Shown here: piece by piece, positions 1 to 12,479 of the stretch
Position numbering within the stretch: the stretch's first letter is position 1
Layout of the letters: every line of letters starts with the position of its first letter
Origin: Cepaea nemoralis
Taxonomy: Eukaryota > Mollusca > Gastropoda > Stylommatophora > Helicidae
Assembly (NCBI GenBank): GCA_014155875.1
Contig: JACEFZ010006318.1
Location: 1,112,001 to 1,176,000, forward strand
DNA: 64,000 nucleotides
Direction: 5' to 3'
The notes under the pieces: generated by a model
Database searches by the model: none
What the model was told of the DNA's origin: nothing
Seen by the model: the letters and a program-made list of their open reading frames with translations, nothing else
Program-made: the position numbers and the translations under genes

Positions 1-165
1 GTTTACAGATAGAAATGTCTGTAGTAGGAATGCTATTTGTTTCACAGTAAGTGTTAACAGATTGGAATGTAGAAGGTATGTTTCTTAACGTACAATAAGT
101 GTTAACAGATTGGAATGTAAGAAAATATTTTACTTGTTTTTCAATAAGTGTTTGCAGATTGGAAA
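1..165. repeat. Short tandem repeat, about 50-55 bp unit, 3 copies
   Basis: The string (a)taagtgtt..cagattggaa recurs at about 50-bp spacing three times. The region is intronic or upstream of the receptor hinge exon, with no coding content. Confidence 0.6.
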
Positions 166-694
166 CTGCCTAGAAAATAATAAACAACCAAGAAATGCAT
201 GTTCTGGCATTCCGTAAAGGGCATGCTAATGTTTTAACTTCCTTGGATGCATCGGTTGAGCTTTTCTATATCTATCATAAACTTTTGTTTTGTGTCTTGT
301 CTGTACAACAATGTCTGTGGTTAGTAGCATTCTGTTCTGATAGTTCTGGCATAGTTGCCATGAGTCTGTAATTTGTGTGTTTGTGTGCGATCGCTCTCTT
401 TGAACTAAAGCGTAGTTCATCATATGCTAATATGTCTAGTGCACTGGAATGATTTTTGTGTATGGGTTAGTTTTCCCTGTTACCCATGTTCCTCACCCCT
501 AGGTGAACCCATTCCAACTTCAGTGGTACTTGTAATTTACATCCACAAGTCAAGGACGAGAAGTAAGCATTTTAGTCGAACTGACCAGTGTAGGGGTTGA
601 ATCCATTACCTTGGCATCACCACACTGAATGTTTAATAACCAGCTCTCTTGTCTATCTGACCATGCTGACCTCCATAAGTCTATAATGAGCTTA

Positions 695-842
695 AGTGCC
701 TGATTATGCACCTTGTCCAGTGACTGCACAGAGTGCCTGATTATGCACCTTGTCCAGTGACTGCACAGAGTGCCTGATTATGCACCTTGTCCAGTGACTG
801 CACAGAGTGCCTGATTATGCAACTTGTCCAGTGACTGCACAA
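695..842. repeat. 37-bp tandem repeat, 4 copies
   Basis: The unit starts agtgcctgattatgcacctt and recurs exactly every 37 bp four times. The last copy has one substitution. The near-identity suggests recent slippage or amplification. Confidence 0.9.
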
Positions 843-889
843 GTACATTAGTGGCAGTTACCATGTTTCTGAGCAGAACTCGTGCAGTT

Positions 890-1165
890 TTTCTTCTTCT
901 TCCTCCACCTTTCCTCCTCCTGTTTCATCTTCTTTTGCTTCTTCTTCTTCTTTCATCTTGAAGAGCAAAAGTCCTCAACCAGCTAACACCAAGCCATTTG
1001 TACACTTGTTCATGATTGCTTTGATTCTGCAAGTATAGTTTTCTATGAGATGTTATGATCAGTCTCATGCCAATCCTCCTTATTTGCCTTTTACAACAGC
1101 ATATTAGTTTAAAGTTTTACTGTACTTAGCTTCCCTGATGAGCCCAGGTATCACACAGGGCTGTT
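890..1165. repeat. Dispersed repeat, copy 1 (partner at 18050-18290)
   Basis: A pyrimidine-rich block (ctcctccacctttc..) is followed by a non-coding stretch (catttgtacacttgttcatgattg, then ttttctatgag..agtctcatg..). The same order of blocks recurs at 18050-18290. The family is not identified. Confidence 0.5.
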
Positions 1166-3077
1166 TTATTATTCCATTGTAAATCTTCTTTAGAGTTCAT
1201 TAATTTGTTCCTCAACTGATACCTGTTAGTGGTCTCAAAAGGCCTGTTCATCTTTGGCAATTCCATACATATTTTCAATTTGTTGTTTCCATAATAAATT
1301 TCCTGTCAAATGTGAAACCAAGATAGATAGCGCTGTCTTCTTCTTTGAACTGGACAGTCTCTCAGTGTTTGCTAGTGGCTTTATCCTGGAGGAAAGGTAG
1401 AACAGTGTAATAGAGGTTTTGCCTGTGTTTTGCAGCTTGCCCATTTCTCAGCCCGTGACATCACTACATTTGCTGCCTACTACATTCTGTCATATGCTCG
1501 TGTGGTGTGTTCATTGGTACACCAGAGTATCAGCTCTTCTGTACATAAAGCAACTTTCACTCCAGCATGGAGATCTTCTGCCAAGCAATTGGTGTACACA
1601 AGGAATAGTGTTAGAGAAATTGCTCCTTCTAGAGGTAATCCCCGACAGGTTCAACACTTTTCTGCTCTGCAGACCATCCAGTGAGACTCTGATTCTAGTG
1701 TTGTTCAATTTTGACTGGATCCATGTTAGTGTGGATTCTATTTCTGTTAAATTGTACAAGGCCATCGGATCACATTTTGTCAAAGGTAAGGTAAAGGTAG
1801 TTCCATGGCAGACGCTGCAGTGGTATGTGAACTGTTAAGCCTTCACATATTTTAGCAATAACATCACAATGTGGAATAACCAGTTCCTGTCCTCATCACC
1901 TTTCCTTTGCAAATAATTCCAATCTGAAAGTGGTTGGTACCCATTTTTATGGTAGGAAAAAAAAACATTCTGTCACTGCTGGGGATTGAAACAGGACCAC
2001 TGTTTTGTCAGAGGCCTGCTGGAGATCAACCCATATCCTCCTGGAAGGCATCTCCTACTTTTTGAGACAGATAAGTAACTTGATCCTCTATACTGTAATA
2101 AATCTTTTAATCCATCAAGCTTTAGTCTGAATCTGTTTGTGTGACATTTCAACCTGTATGTAAGTAATCTCTCCAAGCAGCCTTCCCAACATACCTTGAA
2201 AGATTGATTGGTTATTATTAACTTGAAGTCTTACGTTTACCTTTCTTTAGTTGGGGTATTGTGATGGCTTCTGACCACACCTGTGGTACCATTCCTTTTA
2301 CACAGCTGTGGTTGAATATCTCAAGCAGTATTTTTGGTTTGGTTTGGTTGATAAACCCAGATTGATTATTATTTCAGTGCTGAGTTTGTCTTTGTTTTGG
2401 CATTAAATTTAAAATAGTATTAATCCCTTTTCCTAATGTGATTCCTTCCATCATTTGAGCAGAGTAATCACCTCACCTTAATTTTGTTGTTTGTAACAGT
2501 TAATTGTTTTTTTTTTTGTTGACTAATATGTTATGTTCTTTGCAGTACATTTATCTCATCCTTTCCAATTTTCACTTTCTGGCATAGATTCTTGCTGTTT
2601 ATTTTCTGCTGTTAGCCACATTTTACACAGTTCTTGATCTTTTATGTTTGACTATGTGCACAAAGAATCTGTAGATGCAGATTTCAGTGTTTATTTATCT
2701 TGTTTAGACATGTTATGGGTTCTAATCTACACAACAGAAAAGGTATTACATTTGTGGTAAACAGTTTGCTTGTGTTTTAAGAAGATGATCTGTAGAGTTC
2801 TGTATTTGTCAGAATGCAACAAACGAAAGGAATGGCAAGAAGCAGAAAATAAGCTCTGTAAAACGTGATCATGTATAATGGAACAACAAGTCTTTAATGT
2901 CATTTGTGTACATTTGTCAGACAGTGCTCAAGACCAATCTGGCCTCATTAACTCTTAAATAATGTTGGTTTTTCCCTTGTTTTTGTATTGGAGTTTCTGT
3001 ATCTGAGTTTGCACACAAAAGTGAAGTTTAAAATTAAACTACTTTCACATTCTTGTTGCTTAGAATTATATAGATGT
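1166..3077. other. Non-coding stretch, no gene seen
   Basis: AT-rich sequence without splice-supported coding potential. Open frames at 1419-1838 and 2948-3262 lack recognisable domains. At 1975-2060 a minus-strand B-box-like string (GTTTCAATCCCC on the complement) hints at an old tRNA-derived SINE head. Confidence 0.5.
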
Positions 3078-3088
3078 AATACATTGTT

Positions 3089-3331
3089 GCCTGTCTCCCT
3101 GGCTAAGGGGTTAATGTCTTTCTCCATAATCCTGTATATCCACGTAATGTAACGCAGCTGCGCGAGATTCGGTAGCGGATCGCATTGCATTGCTTTCTCA
3201 TGGGGGCATGTGAGCCGGTCACTCAGAAAGCAATGGCAAACTACTGAGTGTAATCTTGCCAAGAAATCAACAACAGCAGTAAAATGCTGGTGTTGACAGC
3301 GATGTCCTGTAAATAGGACATGTGGAAAAAA
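3089..3331 (+). mobile_element. SINE family A, full-length copy with target-site duplication
   Basis: The tRNA-like 5' part starts gcctgtctccctggctaagg. A conserved 3' domain follows (agaaagcaatggcaaactac, then gatgtcctgtaa..ggacatg) with a short A-rich tail. The 11-bp string aatacattgtt occurs at 3078-3088 and again at 3332-3342, directly flanking the element. Those are target-site duplications expected of LINE-mobilised insertion. Other members are at 21783, 25841, 41935, 46410 and 58245. Confidence 0.88.
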
Positions 3332-3653
3332 AATACATTGTTATAGAGGAAGCATTTAAAAGTGTGAGAGTTTGAAACAAATGAAACAAATAGTTACTAG
3401 CCACGGTTACCAGCTTACCATTCTTCTTCTCAGACCCCTGTTCACACTCCTTGAGGCCATATTGGGCATATTGTAGTAACAGTAAGTAAAGGAATCCTTT
3501 TATGTGCCTTAAGTCGCATGGATCATTTTGATGTTAGACTCTATATTATTGGTACCCAATTTAGGATGGGTCAACTTGGGAGCCCAGGTCAATAAGCCAA
3601 TTTTAATCCACCAATTGGTATATGGTGCTATCCCAAATTTTTCTAGATCATCC

Positions 3654-4190
3654 AGCACTAGAGGAGTCTTCTTCTTCTCTTCTTTAAGTTCATCGGGAGT
3701 GTTTTTTCAGGTGTGATTGCATTGAGTTGTTATGCACCCATGGGCCGAAACCCTTGGGCCAACTCATCTGACTTCTGCATGTATTTTTGACCAGGTTAGC
3801 ACTCCTGGGAGACTCTCACTTTTGTGGTATCGACTGCATCCTGGCTGGTCATGTTGGAACGGTTGTAGACTTACGGTCATCTCTCAAAGGGAAGGCAGGG
3901 ACATTCCTTAGCATTTTCTGCCATCCAGGGTGGCTTCCATAGTTGCAGAGAGCGATACATAGTGCCCTGGTGCTGACTCACCGAGGGAATTGTCACATCC
4001 TGCTCATGGCTGCTTTAATTCCTCACTTCAATATATTGGGCATTTCGTTCGCCACGGGCTGTTCCCGCACAAACCAGACCGGTCTGCAGATGGTATCCAC
4101 TCAGCTAGTTTTCGATTCGGACATGTGCTTGTCGTTGTGCCCGGACAGAGGTGTTCCGGGCACGATGGACATTCGGAAAACTAGCTAGTC
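3654..4190 (-). repeat. Dispersed repeat R (minus copy 1)
   Basis: The reverse complement matches the segment at 13300-13985 in block order: a (gaa)-rich end, cgcagaagtcrgatg, a run around agaatccctc, and gcccaatatacggaa-like sequence. The last block is ccgaatcgaaa. A gaa/ttc-rich end lies at the left (cttcttcttctcttc). The copy is diverged and contains no coding sequence. Confidence 0.65.
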
Positions 4191-4319
4191 ATAGCTGTTC
4201 CGGACATGAGCGGCGTTCGGAAACTAGGTAGTCAGAGCTGTTCCTAGCATGAGAGACATTCGGACGAGACATTTCACTCGGACGTAAATGCGTAGTGCCA
4301 ATTTTTATTTCGCCACCCA

Positions 4320-4765
4320 TAGGACGGCACATCCGACTTCGGCGGGCATTTTTTAATGAGGTTAGCCTTCCTCGGGTTTCGAGGCACGTTAGAATTATTG
4401 TTGTGATGTCGCCCACATCTCAGCTGGTCAAGATAGAATGGTCAAAGACATCACAGTCAACCCTCAAAGGAAGGCAGGGGCAGGCTATGGGCGTTCCCCG
4501 CTATCCAAGGAGGCTTCCATAGTTTCAGAGCTGGCACGTATTGCTCTGAGACTGGGCTCACCTGAGGAATTGCCACGTCCTGCTCATGGCTGCTTTAATT
4601 CTTCACTTCCATCTTTTGGGCATTTCGCTTGCACTGGTCTCTCAAGCACAAACCAGGAACGGTCAGTCCTGGCGGACGACATCCATTAGGTAAACTTTTG
4701 CTTCAGACTTCGTACCACGCAATGGATTTGCTAGCCAGGCGTTCCACTTCATGTTATTGAGACGT
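4320..4765 (-). repeat. Dispersed repeat R (minus copy 2, shortened)
   Basis: A second minus-strand copy lies just right of the first. It shares gacttcggcgggcattt, then ctcaaaggaaggcaggggca, and ends in caatggatttgctagccagg, the complement of the tggatagcaaatccattacg block at about 13380 and 13484. It lacks the terminal gaa-rich tail. Confidence 0.65.
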
Positions 4766-5360
4766 TTTTCCACCTTTGATACACTCTCTATGAATATAGA
4801 TAACAGAAATTATTCGTAACCATTTCATGTGTCTGGGGCACTTTTCTACCTTAGTAATCGCTCACGAGGTAGGCTACTGTGCTGCCAGCTCAGCACCTCT
4901 ACCATTACCACCATGCGCGTTCACGTGAGCGAGAAACGGCCAGGCCCCTCTCATCCGGGGATCCACTCATATCCCCCAGTCTGAGAGCCCTAGCGAACAA
5001 GTATCTGAAGCTAAGCATGAAGCCCTGGCCTCAGCATCTCACCTCCAGTTATCGATAGGCGGGTATCGGCTTCGAATCTCACCTCCAATTGTTTATGGGC
5101 TTAGAGGCGTTCAGCCATATCCCTCAGCTAAGAGCCTTAGAGTATGTGTCCGGACCAAAATTTAGTGCATCGTGCGCCTGATTTAGACTTTGACTGCTAT
5201 CCTCAGTCTACCTGCAGAGCAGCAGGTTGTGCCTCTCTTGGTCTGGTCCCTAACCCAAGGCCTGTCCAACATGTAGTTGTGCATCCGTCGACTCTGGGAC
5301 ATGCAAGCCCCCCACCGCGACAAGGTGGAGACACATCGGGGAGGGGGGGGGGGGGGTAAC
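4766..5360. other. GC-richer unidentified repeat-like segment ending in poly-G
   Basis: The stretch has two internal cousins of a string (ctcacctccagttatcgat / ctcacctccaattgtttat) and two of 'ccatatccc/catatccctcag', so it is internally repetitive. It ends in a G-run at about 5342-5355. No domain was recognised, and no open frame looks like a real gene. Confidence 0.4.
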
Positions 5361-5369
5361 TAGAGGAGT

Positions 5370-5602
5370 GATGTGATCAATATCATGCTGGCTGACTCTA
5401 CTTACCAAGATTTCCTTGGTATTCACAATGTGGTCAACATCTTGCGGGTTGCCTTTACTTCCCAAGATTTTCTTTCTACTCATTTTGACTAAGTTGACCT
5501 GGAAACCCAGGTGAATTAAATAAATCTGCCTCGAGCCGAATTAAAACCCATGACAGGCAGGCAAGCGTGCCAGCCACTGCGGCTCCCTGGCTTACCATTA
5601 CT
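5370..5602 (-). mobile_element. SINE family B (minus copy)
   Basis: On the complement, the right end reads ccagggagccgcagtggct then ggcacgcttgcctgcctgtc, a tRNA-like A-box region. The body has two related blocks (cttcccaagattttctttc / cttaccaagatttccttgg) and cctgggtttccaggtcaac. The plus-strand relative is at 51830-52150. Only about 130 bp separates it from the receptor hinge exon. Confidence 0.6.
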
Positions 5603-5732
5603 GACATGCTGGCTTTCAGATTGTTAAAAGCTTATGTACCATTTAATAAACTTAAATAAAATACACACCTTCTGAAATGTTATTTTGATCATAGATCTTT
5701 TGCAGTTAATGAACATATTTGTTCTTGAACAG

Positions 5733-7279
5733 GTAGCCGAATAGGTCGACAGCCAAATGCAGTGAAACATGCTATTTCCATTGAAGCCAAGAAGCAGGCA
5801 GCCATGAAGACAGAAACAGAAAGTAGTAACGGAGGAAATACAAGCCCATCAAACTTTAATTTTGATTCTGTCATCCTGGATCCATGCTTGCCTGGTGAGG
5901 TAGATGACAGTCTTCATTCAGTTGACATGAATCAGAATCCGCTATCAGTTGATGCTCTTGCATCGCCTTCCAGGAAAGCAGAGGAGGTTAAGTGTGAGCA
6001 GGAGCAGCCAGTTTTGAATTGCCAAGACAGCGGTACAACACATAGCATGGGACACATGTCTTCAGGATCTACTCAGCAACATCCAGGTGTCTTCAGGATT
6101 CCTCATCAAACTCTCTCATTTTCTCCAGACCACCGTTCACATTCAGCCAATATCAACACGTCCCCAGTGTCACTCAGTATATCCAGAAGTGTTAGTTCTG
6201 AAAACTTTAGGAGACCATGTGCAGAGACTCTGACTTCATTTGACAATCAGCCTGAGGACTTGAGCATGGACTTAAGCATACCCCGAACAACTGCTCCCAA
6301 CACAGCCCATTTTACATCTCATCCCACACTTCCATCAACCAAATGCAATAATTTGCCCTTGCCATCCATAAATCACTACTCAGCCAACTTGACACCCTCG
6401 TATGCAGGTTCCCATATTCTGTCAACACAACATCATAATTCTCCATCCTCACCATGTTACAGCACAGCTGACTACAGTCCCCATCATTCACAGTTTCATC
6501 ATTCATATTTCCATGATAGTTCCATGGATCAAGAAGACCATCATATACCGGTTTACCAACACAGAAGTAAGTATGGAACTAGCAGCCCAGTTTTAAATAT
6601 TGAATCTTATAATCAGTATGATGATCACAATATTGCACAGAGTAATCAACATATGTCACCAGAAGAGACATACCTTCACAGGTTGAGCCCCCAGAGCTCT
6701 CACACACTGACCCACTTTCCTTCATCTAGCCCAGTGTATAACAAGCAACAGGATATTCTGCACGAACACTATCAAACGTCTCATTACCATCAACATGAGG
6801 ATGAACTTCTGCAGCAATCACCAGCTCTTATCACCAGACAAAATAACAGAGATGAAGCATTTACCCCTCCAGTTAACCAACGTCTGGATAATTCACATTT
6901 GGATAGGGGTAATATCTACAGACTTCCATGCAATCTTCAGTCATATCCAGAAAAATCTGGTCTCGTTTATGATTCACCGCACCAGCACAATTTCAAGTTC
7001 TCGTCACACCAATGGTCGCATTGTCCAACTGATGTTCTCCCTCCTATTTCTCACTTGCAACCTCCTAGCTTTGCAGTAACATCACCTTCCTGCCCACAGA
7101 AAGAAGTAAGACCTAGCCCAGCGTCAACTCCAAATTATATTCTAGAAGCCCCAAGTCCAGCACCAATTCCGGAGAAGATAGCAGCTTCTCGAGATGAGAA
7201 TTACATGACCATGTCCAATGAGGAACTGCACATTGTGATACTGGATGCAGCTAAAAACTTGAGCCACTTTTCTGTTGTT
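5733..7279 (+). CDS. Nuclear receptor, exon with end of DNA-binding domain and long hinge
   Basis: This internal exon opens after a 3' splice site (..cttgaacag) in phase 2 and reads SRIGRQPNAVKHAISIEAKKQA. That is the C-terminal extension that follows the second zinc finger of a nuclear receptor. The frame then stays open for about 515 codons to a donor (GTT|gtaagt) in phase 0. Beyond residue 25 the product is low-complexity hinge rich in Ser, His, Pro and Gln, with HHS and HQH clusters at about residues 225-260, and it ends in acidic, helix-prone sequence (MSNEELHIVILDAAKNL) that leads into the ligand-binding domain. The zinc fingers are not in the window, so the 5' exons lie further left. 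The RIGRQPNAVKH stretch resembles the GSRYGRRSNWFKIH type of Knirps-group receptors more than the FGRIPKREK type of E75/Rev-erb. The product should be a nuclear transcription factor. Group assignment is inference. Confidence 0.88.
6251..6280 (+). other. CtBP-type corepressor motif PEDLSMDLSI in receptor hinge
   Basis: In frame with the hinge exon, the codons read PEDLSMDLSI. P-x-D-L-S is the established docking motif for the corepressor CtBP. Drosophila Knirps uses a closely similar PMDLS motif. Here a second DLS follows directly. The position, in a disordered hinge downstream of the DNA-binding domain, suits a short linear motif. Binding itself is inference. Confidence 0.6.
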
Positions 7280-8345
7280 GTAAGTACTTTGCAAAAATGT
7301 ATCACCACAAGTTAGTTTATGTAATTATATCAGAAACTGAATGATTCCGTTATGTTGATTGAAAAATATTGGGGAATCCTCACGGTCATCAAAGAACTAA
7401 AATTAATGAATATTGATTGACTTCTACTGAGTGTGATGGCTAAATTAAATATAAGACACGCACTACATGGGACAGAATATATAAGTGTACACACTCATGA
7501 AAAAGTACATATCATATTACATGCCCCGCTGTTGTATATCCACCTTGATTGGTAGTGGGGCTTGTGTGTCTCTATGACCTCAAGAGATATGCAAAAGGTA
7601 TGACAGCAACTGGTAGGGTCTCCCATGTCAGACAGGTCAAGATAGGTATGACCAGTCAATGTGCTACATAAGCTAGTTGCCTTGTGGGTAGACTGGGAAC
7701 AGTCAAAGGCTAGGGAAAGCAAACCTGAAAAGAATGGTTGTCAAAGTCGGATGTACTGAGCCATGCGCTTAACTCTACCAGACCTGAGGCCCTGAACCTA
7801 ATTGTCCCCTATACCTGGGACTCCTGAGCTTAAAGAGAAAAAACCAACATGATATAGAAAAATGTTAGTTACATGCAAACAAGTGGTTAGAATAAGATGT
7901 AACTTGACATTGTAGAAAATAGGTCTACCTTTCATCTAGCGCCAATATTCCACCTTTATGTGCCAATCCAGTCTGAATAAACCAAAGTATCAATCACCGG
8001 TTGGACTGTGAAAAGCCTAGACCTACTTCGCTTTCTTGCTGAAGTGCTTGGTTCATCAGCCGCTCGTTTCATTGTGAATTTTCTGAATTTTTTTCGCAGT
8101 TAAACCACACAAAGTCAATTCAAACCTATGGGGGAAGACATTTTGCAATGGCTAACCATGAGGTTTGACCATGATTGGTTGGTTATTTTTAGTTTGTGAC
8201 GCATTTTTTTCACGTACTAGGCAAAATACCGAAAATTAGGTACAGCGGTATAGCGGCAGATTAGGAAATTACCGAAAAATCGGTACGACAGCGATCTGGT
8301 AGGGTTAATGAACCAGTGGAACACAGTTCATTTGGTAATATCACA
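7280..8345. other. Intron sequence with diverged repeat at 7495-7790
   Basis: No coding content. The 7555-7760 part (gacctcaagagatatgcaaa, ggtagggtctcccatgtcag, gtcaaaggctagggaaagca) aligns to 9210-9410, the left end of the LINE at 9197. It is likely an old copy of that element's 5' leader. A stretch at 8215-8300 repeats accgaaaat/cggta motifs. Confidence 0.5.
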
Positions 8346-8364
8346 TGCAACACAAAAGGCTAAA

Positions 8365-9196
8365 TATCAGAGCACACACAGTAGATATCAGAACACATGC
8401 TGCTTGAGAAAGTCGATATCACAGTACATACTGCGATAAAGTAGAAATCAAAGTACATATTGTGTGATAAAGTAGATATCATAGTATATATTGTGTGATA
8501 ATAAAGTAGATACCATAGTACATACTGTGTGATAAAGTAGATATCAAAATGCATACTGTGTGATAAAGTAGCTATCATATTACATACCATATGATAAAGT
8601 AGATATCCTAGTACATACCTTTTGATAAAGTAGATATAGTACATACTGTGTGAAGTAGATGTCATAATACATACTGTGTGATAAAGTAGATATAGTTCAT
8701 ACTGTGTGATAAAGTAGATGTCATAATACATACTGTGTGATAAAGTAGATGTAATAGTACATACTGTGTGATAAAGTAGATGTAATAGTATATACTGCGT
8801 GATAAAGTAGATGTAGTACATACTGTGTGATAAAGTAGATGTAATAGTACATACTGTGTGATAAAGTAGATGTAATAGTATATACTGTGTGATAAAGTAG
8901 ATGTAATAGTATATACTGCGTGATAAAGTAGATGTAATAGTACATACTGTGTGATAAAGTAGATGTAATAGTACATACTGTGTGATAAAGTAGATGTAAT
9001 AGTATATACTGTGTGATAAAGTAGATGTAATAGTATATACTGCGTGATAAAGTAGATGTAATAGTATATACTGTGTGATAACGTAGATGTAATAGTACAT
9101 ACTGTGTGATAAAGTAGATGTCATATTACATACTGTGAGATAAAGTAGATGTAATATTACACACAGTGTGATAAAGTAGATGTAATATTACATACT
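8365..9196. repeat. 28/31-bp minisatellite array, left block
   Basis: Tandem units of the form gataaagtagatgtaatagt + acatactgtgt (31 bp) alternate with a 28-bp form (gatatagtacat). Left-end copies are diverged. Because 28 and 31 both leave remainder 1 on division by 3, and no unit contains a minus-strand stop, all three minus frames stay open over long distances. The array resumes at 13990. Confidence 0.93.
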
Positions 9197-9599
9197 TGAG
9201 CGTTCCAATGACCCCAAGAGCTATGCCGACGGTAGCACAGCTACTGGTAGGGTCACCCATGTCGGACAGGTCAAGGGAGAGGGACCAGACGAAGTGACGC
9301 ACAAACCTGCTGCCTTGTAGGTAGACTGGGGACAGTCAAAGGCTAGGGAAAGCATCCCGAACAAATGCTTGTCGAAATCGGATGTACTGAGCCACAGGCT
9401 TGACAAAGAAGTGCAACGTAACTTTATCATTTCATGATGCCACAGATGAAAATTAATCGTTATGGTGCTAATCCCGTGAAGTCCCATCAGGCGGTGATAG
9501 TGCCGGGCCCCCTGCCTCGAGGGGGTCCACCCATGACTACTGGTGGTCACCTTCCCCTGTGCTGTGGAGTCAAGGCACAGAGGAGTAGGTTAAGAGTTA

Positions 9600-10360
9600 T
9601 TGACCAAACACCCCGGACACTCAACATACTACAATGGAATGCAGAAGGAGTTTATAACAAGAAAGCCTCCCTAACACAGCGTCTTCATAAAGATAGAATA
9701 GATGTGGCATGCATTCAAGAGACACACCTCAACGCCAATCGCACATTTTCAGTCAAGGGATATCAGGCCACACGTTTCGACCGCGAAGGACACAAAGGAG
9801 GAGTTCTAATACTTACACGAAATACAATACCTTGCAGCGAAGTATCTGTGATCTCTGACAACCAAGACGGAAATTATAGGTGTTTGATATAATGATAAAG
9901 GACGTGAAAATAAGAATTTTACAATCTGTATAGCCCTGCAGATAGGATCTTACACTCTCAAACATGGAAATAACTGACACAAATTGCATTGTTGTCGGAG
10001 ACTTTAATAGCCGTTCAGAAAGATGGGGATACCCAGATACTGACAAAAGAGGAGATGAAGTGGAGGACTGGGAAATAGACTCAAATCTCCATCTACTCAA
10101 CAAAGCGGATGACACACCGAGCTTTTGACTCCAGAAGATGGATTACCACTTCTACTCCAGACTTAGCTTTCTGCACAGGAGACATCCTCCACAAAATCGA
10201 TCGCCATGTGCTTGACCAATTAGCAGGTAGTGACCACAGACCAATCAAGCTTGTAATAAATATGGAGTATGTTCCACAGGAGCAAAAGCCTTTGCCCCGT
10301 TGGAACTACAAACGAGGCAGATTGGGACAGATTTGCCATACTAACAGACACATATTGTGA
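9600..10360 (+). pseudogene. LINE endonuclease domain (APE type), broken
   Basis: The first segment reads LNILQWNAEGVYNKKASL, then CIQETHL: the N of QWN and the E of QETHL are catalytic positions in AP-endonuclease-like LINE nucleases. A stop at about 9890 breaks the frame. A second segment (VVGDFNSRSERWG at about 9990) and a third (GSDHRPIKLVIN at about 10226-10262) restore the other conserved blocks in different frames. It would nick target DNA to prime reverse transcription. This copy is inactive. Confidence 0.85.
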
Positions 10361-10499
10361 AAACATAATACACGATATGGCAACATGAAGCAAATGGTGG
10401 AAAGTCTAAACAGAGCAATAATACAGGCGGCCAACTGAGTCTATTCCAAGAGGAGCGAGGAAAAATTACAAACCATACTGGACTGAAGAACTACAAATT

Positions 10500-12388
10500 T
10501 TGGAGGACAAAGTTGAAGATGCTAGGAAGACCGCAGAGAGAGAACAAACAACTGAAGCGAACATCTCTCTCAAAGCCATCTCAGCAAAATATAAAAGAAT
10601 CAGTAAATCAAACAACAAGAGATTGTTGGAGGAAAAAAACAGAAACCTGAATTTTGACAGGGATGGAAACAAACTATGGAAACTAGTGAAAGCCATGAAC
10701 AATGAAGGACCTAGAAACAAACAAATAACAATTAAACAAGGAAATGCCTTGCTTACAGGAAAAAAGGCTGCAAATGCACTAATGGAACACTATGCCAGTG
10801 CAAACCACATTGATATTACAGCCGAACAGCAGAAATGCAATCAAAGATAAACAGATACATCATAGATATACAGAGACAGCAGCAGAATATATGATGGCAA
10901 ATCTAACAATGGAAGAAATGGAACAGGCAATGAATACCCTAAAAAAGAAGACATCACCAGGAAAGGATGGAATCACAAATGAAATGCTAATAGGACTAGG
11001 CACTAAGGCAAAAAAGAAACTACTAGCAGTCCTAAATTACAGCTGGAAGAGGGGAATAGTCCCCAGGCATGGAAGGAAGCTATACTAATACCAGTCCCAA
11101 AGAAAGGAAAAGACCTGGAAGAACCAAATGGCTATCGACCTATCAGTCTTCTTAGCTGTGTAGGAAAATTAATGGAACGCATTATCAATGGCAGGCTAAC
11201 ATGGCATCTGGAAGAAAACCAACTCTTAACACCACACCAAGCAGGATTCAGAAAGTACAGATCCACTGAAGATCAAATAACCTATATAGCTCAGGAAATA
11301 GAGGATGCCTTCCAAGAGAAAAAGCACACACTAGCGGTCTGGATAGATTTAGAAAAAGCATTTGATAAAGTATGGAAGGAAGGACTGAAAGTAAACTACA
11401 AAAAATGCATGTCTGTGGGAAAATGTACAAATGGATCAGCCACTACCTTGAGAACAGAACTGCCAGGACAAAAGTACAAGGACAAACCAGCAAAATGATG
11501 CTGTTGGAGCAAGGTGTCCCCCAAGGAGGAGTTCTTTCACCAACATTATTCCTAGCATATATAAACGACATCACGGAAAATTTTCCAGCCAGAGTACACA
11601 CATCATCCTTTGCAGATGACCTAGCCATATGGACATCTGAAGAATATATTAGTACAGCTAACAGCAGAATACAGCAAGCCCTATTAGCGCTAGAGGACTG
11701 GTCAAAATCATGGCTAGTGAAGATAAGTGAGGAGAAAACAACATGCACAGTGTTCTCCCTCTCAACTAAAACTCAGCAACCTAAGCTGGTATTGAATGGA
11801 AAAATATTGCGCCATGAAGAAAATCCAAACTATCTAGGAGTCACCTTTGATCGTCGCCTGACATGGAAGACACAGGTTGAGAAAAATCGAACAAGAGCAA
11901 GGCAAAGAATGGCAATCATGAAAAAGCTTGCTGGTACAACGTGGGGAGCAGATGAGAAAGTTCTCAAGAAGTTATATACTGGACGGGTGAGGCCAGTACT
12001 GGAATATGGCATTGCAGCTTGGGCAACAGCAGCTAAGTCAAACTTTAACAAAATAAGTAGAGTCCAAAATCAAGGAATGCGAATCATAACTGGAAGCCTG
12101 AAGACAACGCCTATTAATGAATTAGAAAAGATAACTTGTTTACAACCAATGCAGGATAGAAGAGATAGCAGAGCCCAGCAACAAGCTGAAAAATTTAGAA
12201 GATTGACAGACCACCCTATGTATAAAAGGTTTAGTGGTTTTGGAAAGGGAAGACTGAAGCGTAGCAACTTTGTAGAAACTGCAAACGAAAGATTAGGGCA
12301 GATCCCATACTTAACATATCAACAGTCAAACCCATTTACAATGCAGACAAGTTCCCAGCTTGGAGACAGCAGCAACTGCCTGAGATGA
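10500..12388 (+). pseudogene. LINE reverse transcriptase domain, broken
   Basis: Recognisable blocks in order are SPGKDGITNEML (about 10955), GYRPISLLSCVGKLMERII (about 11130), the GFRKYRSTEDQI block, IDLEKAFDKVW (about 11344), GVPQGGVLSPTLF (about 11512) and FADDLAIW (about 11610, the catalytic DD). YLGVTFDRRLTWKTQV (about 11830) and a thumb region (RPVLEYGIAAW) follow. At least three frameshifts separate these blocks. The long frame at 11372-12388 is the largest intact piece. It would copy the element RNA at the nicked target. Confidence 0.9.
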
Positions 12389-12479
12389 TAGAAAACATTC
12401 CTGGTATTGAGAAAAAGAACACTCAGCATGAAACCGAAAGAAGAGAAATAACCCTAAACTACATAAAAGAACATTACCC

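Noticed and set aside
1..5732. Zinc-finger (DNA-binding) exons of the receptor
   Set aside because: I looked for C-x2-C...CEGCKGFF-like coding in all frames and found none, so they are taken to lie left of the window.
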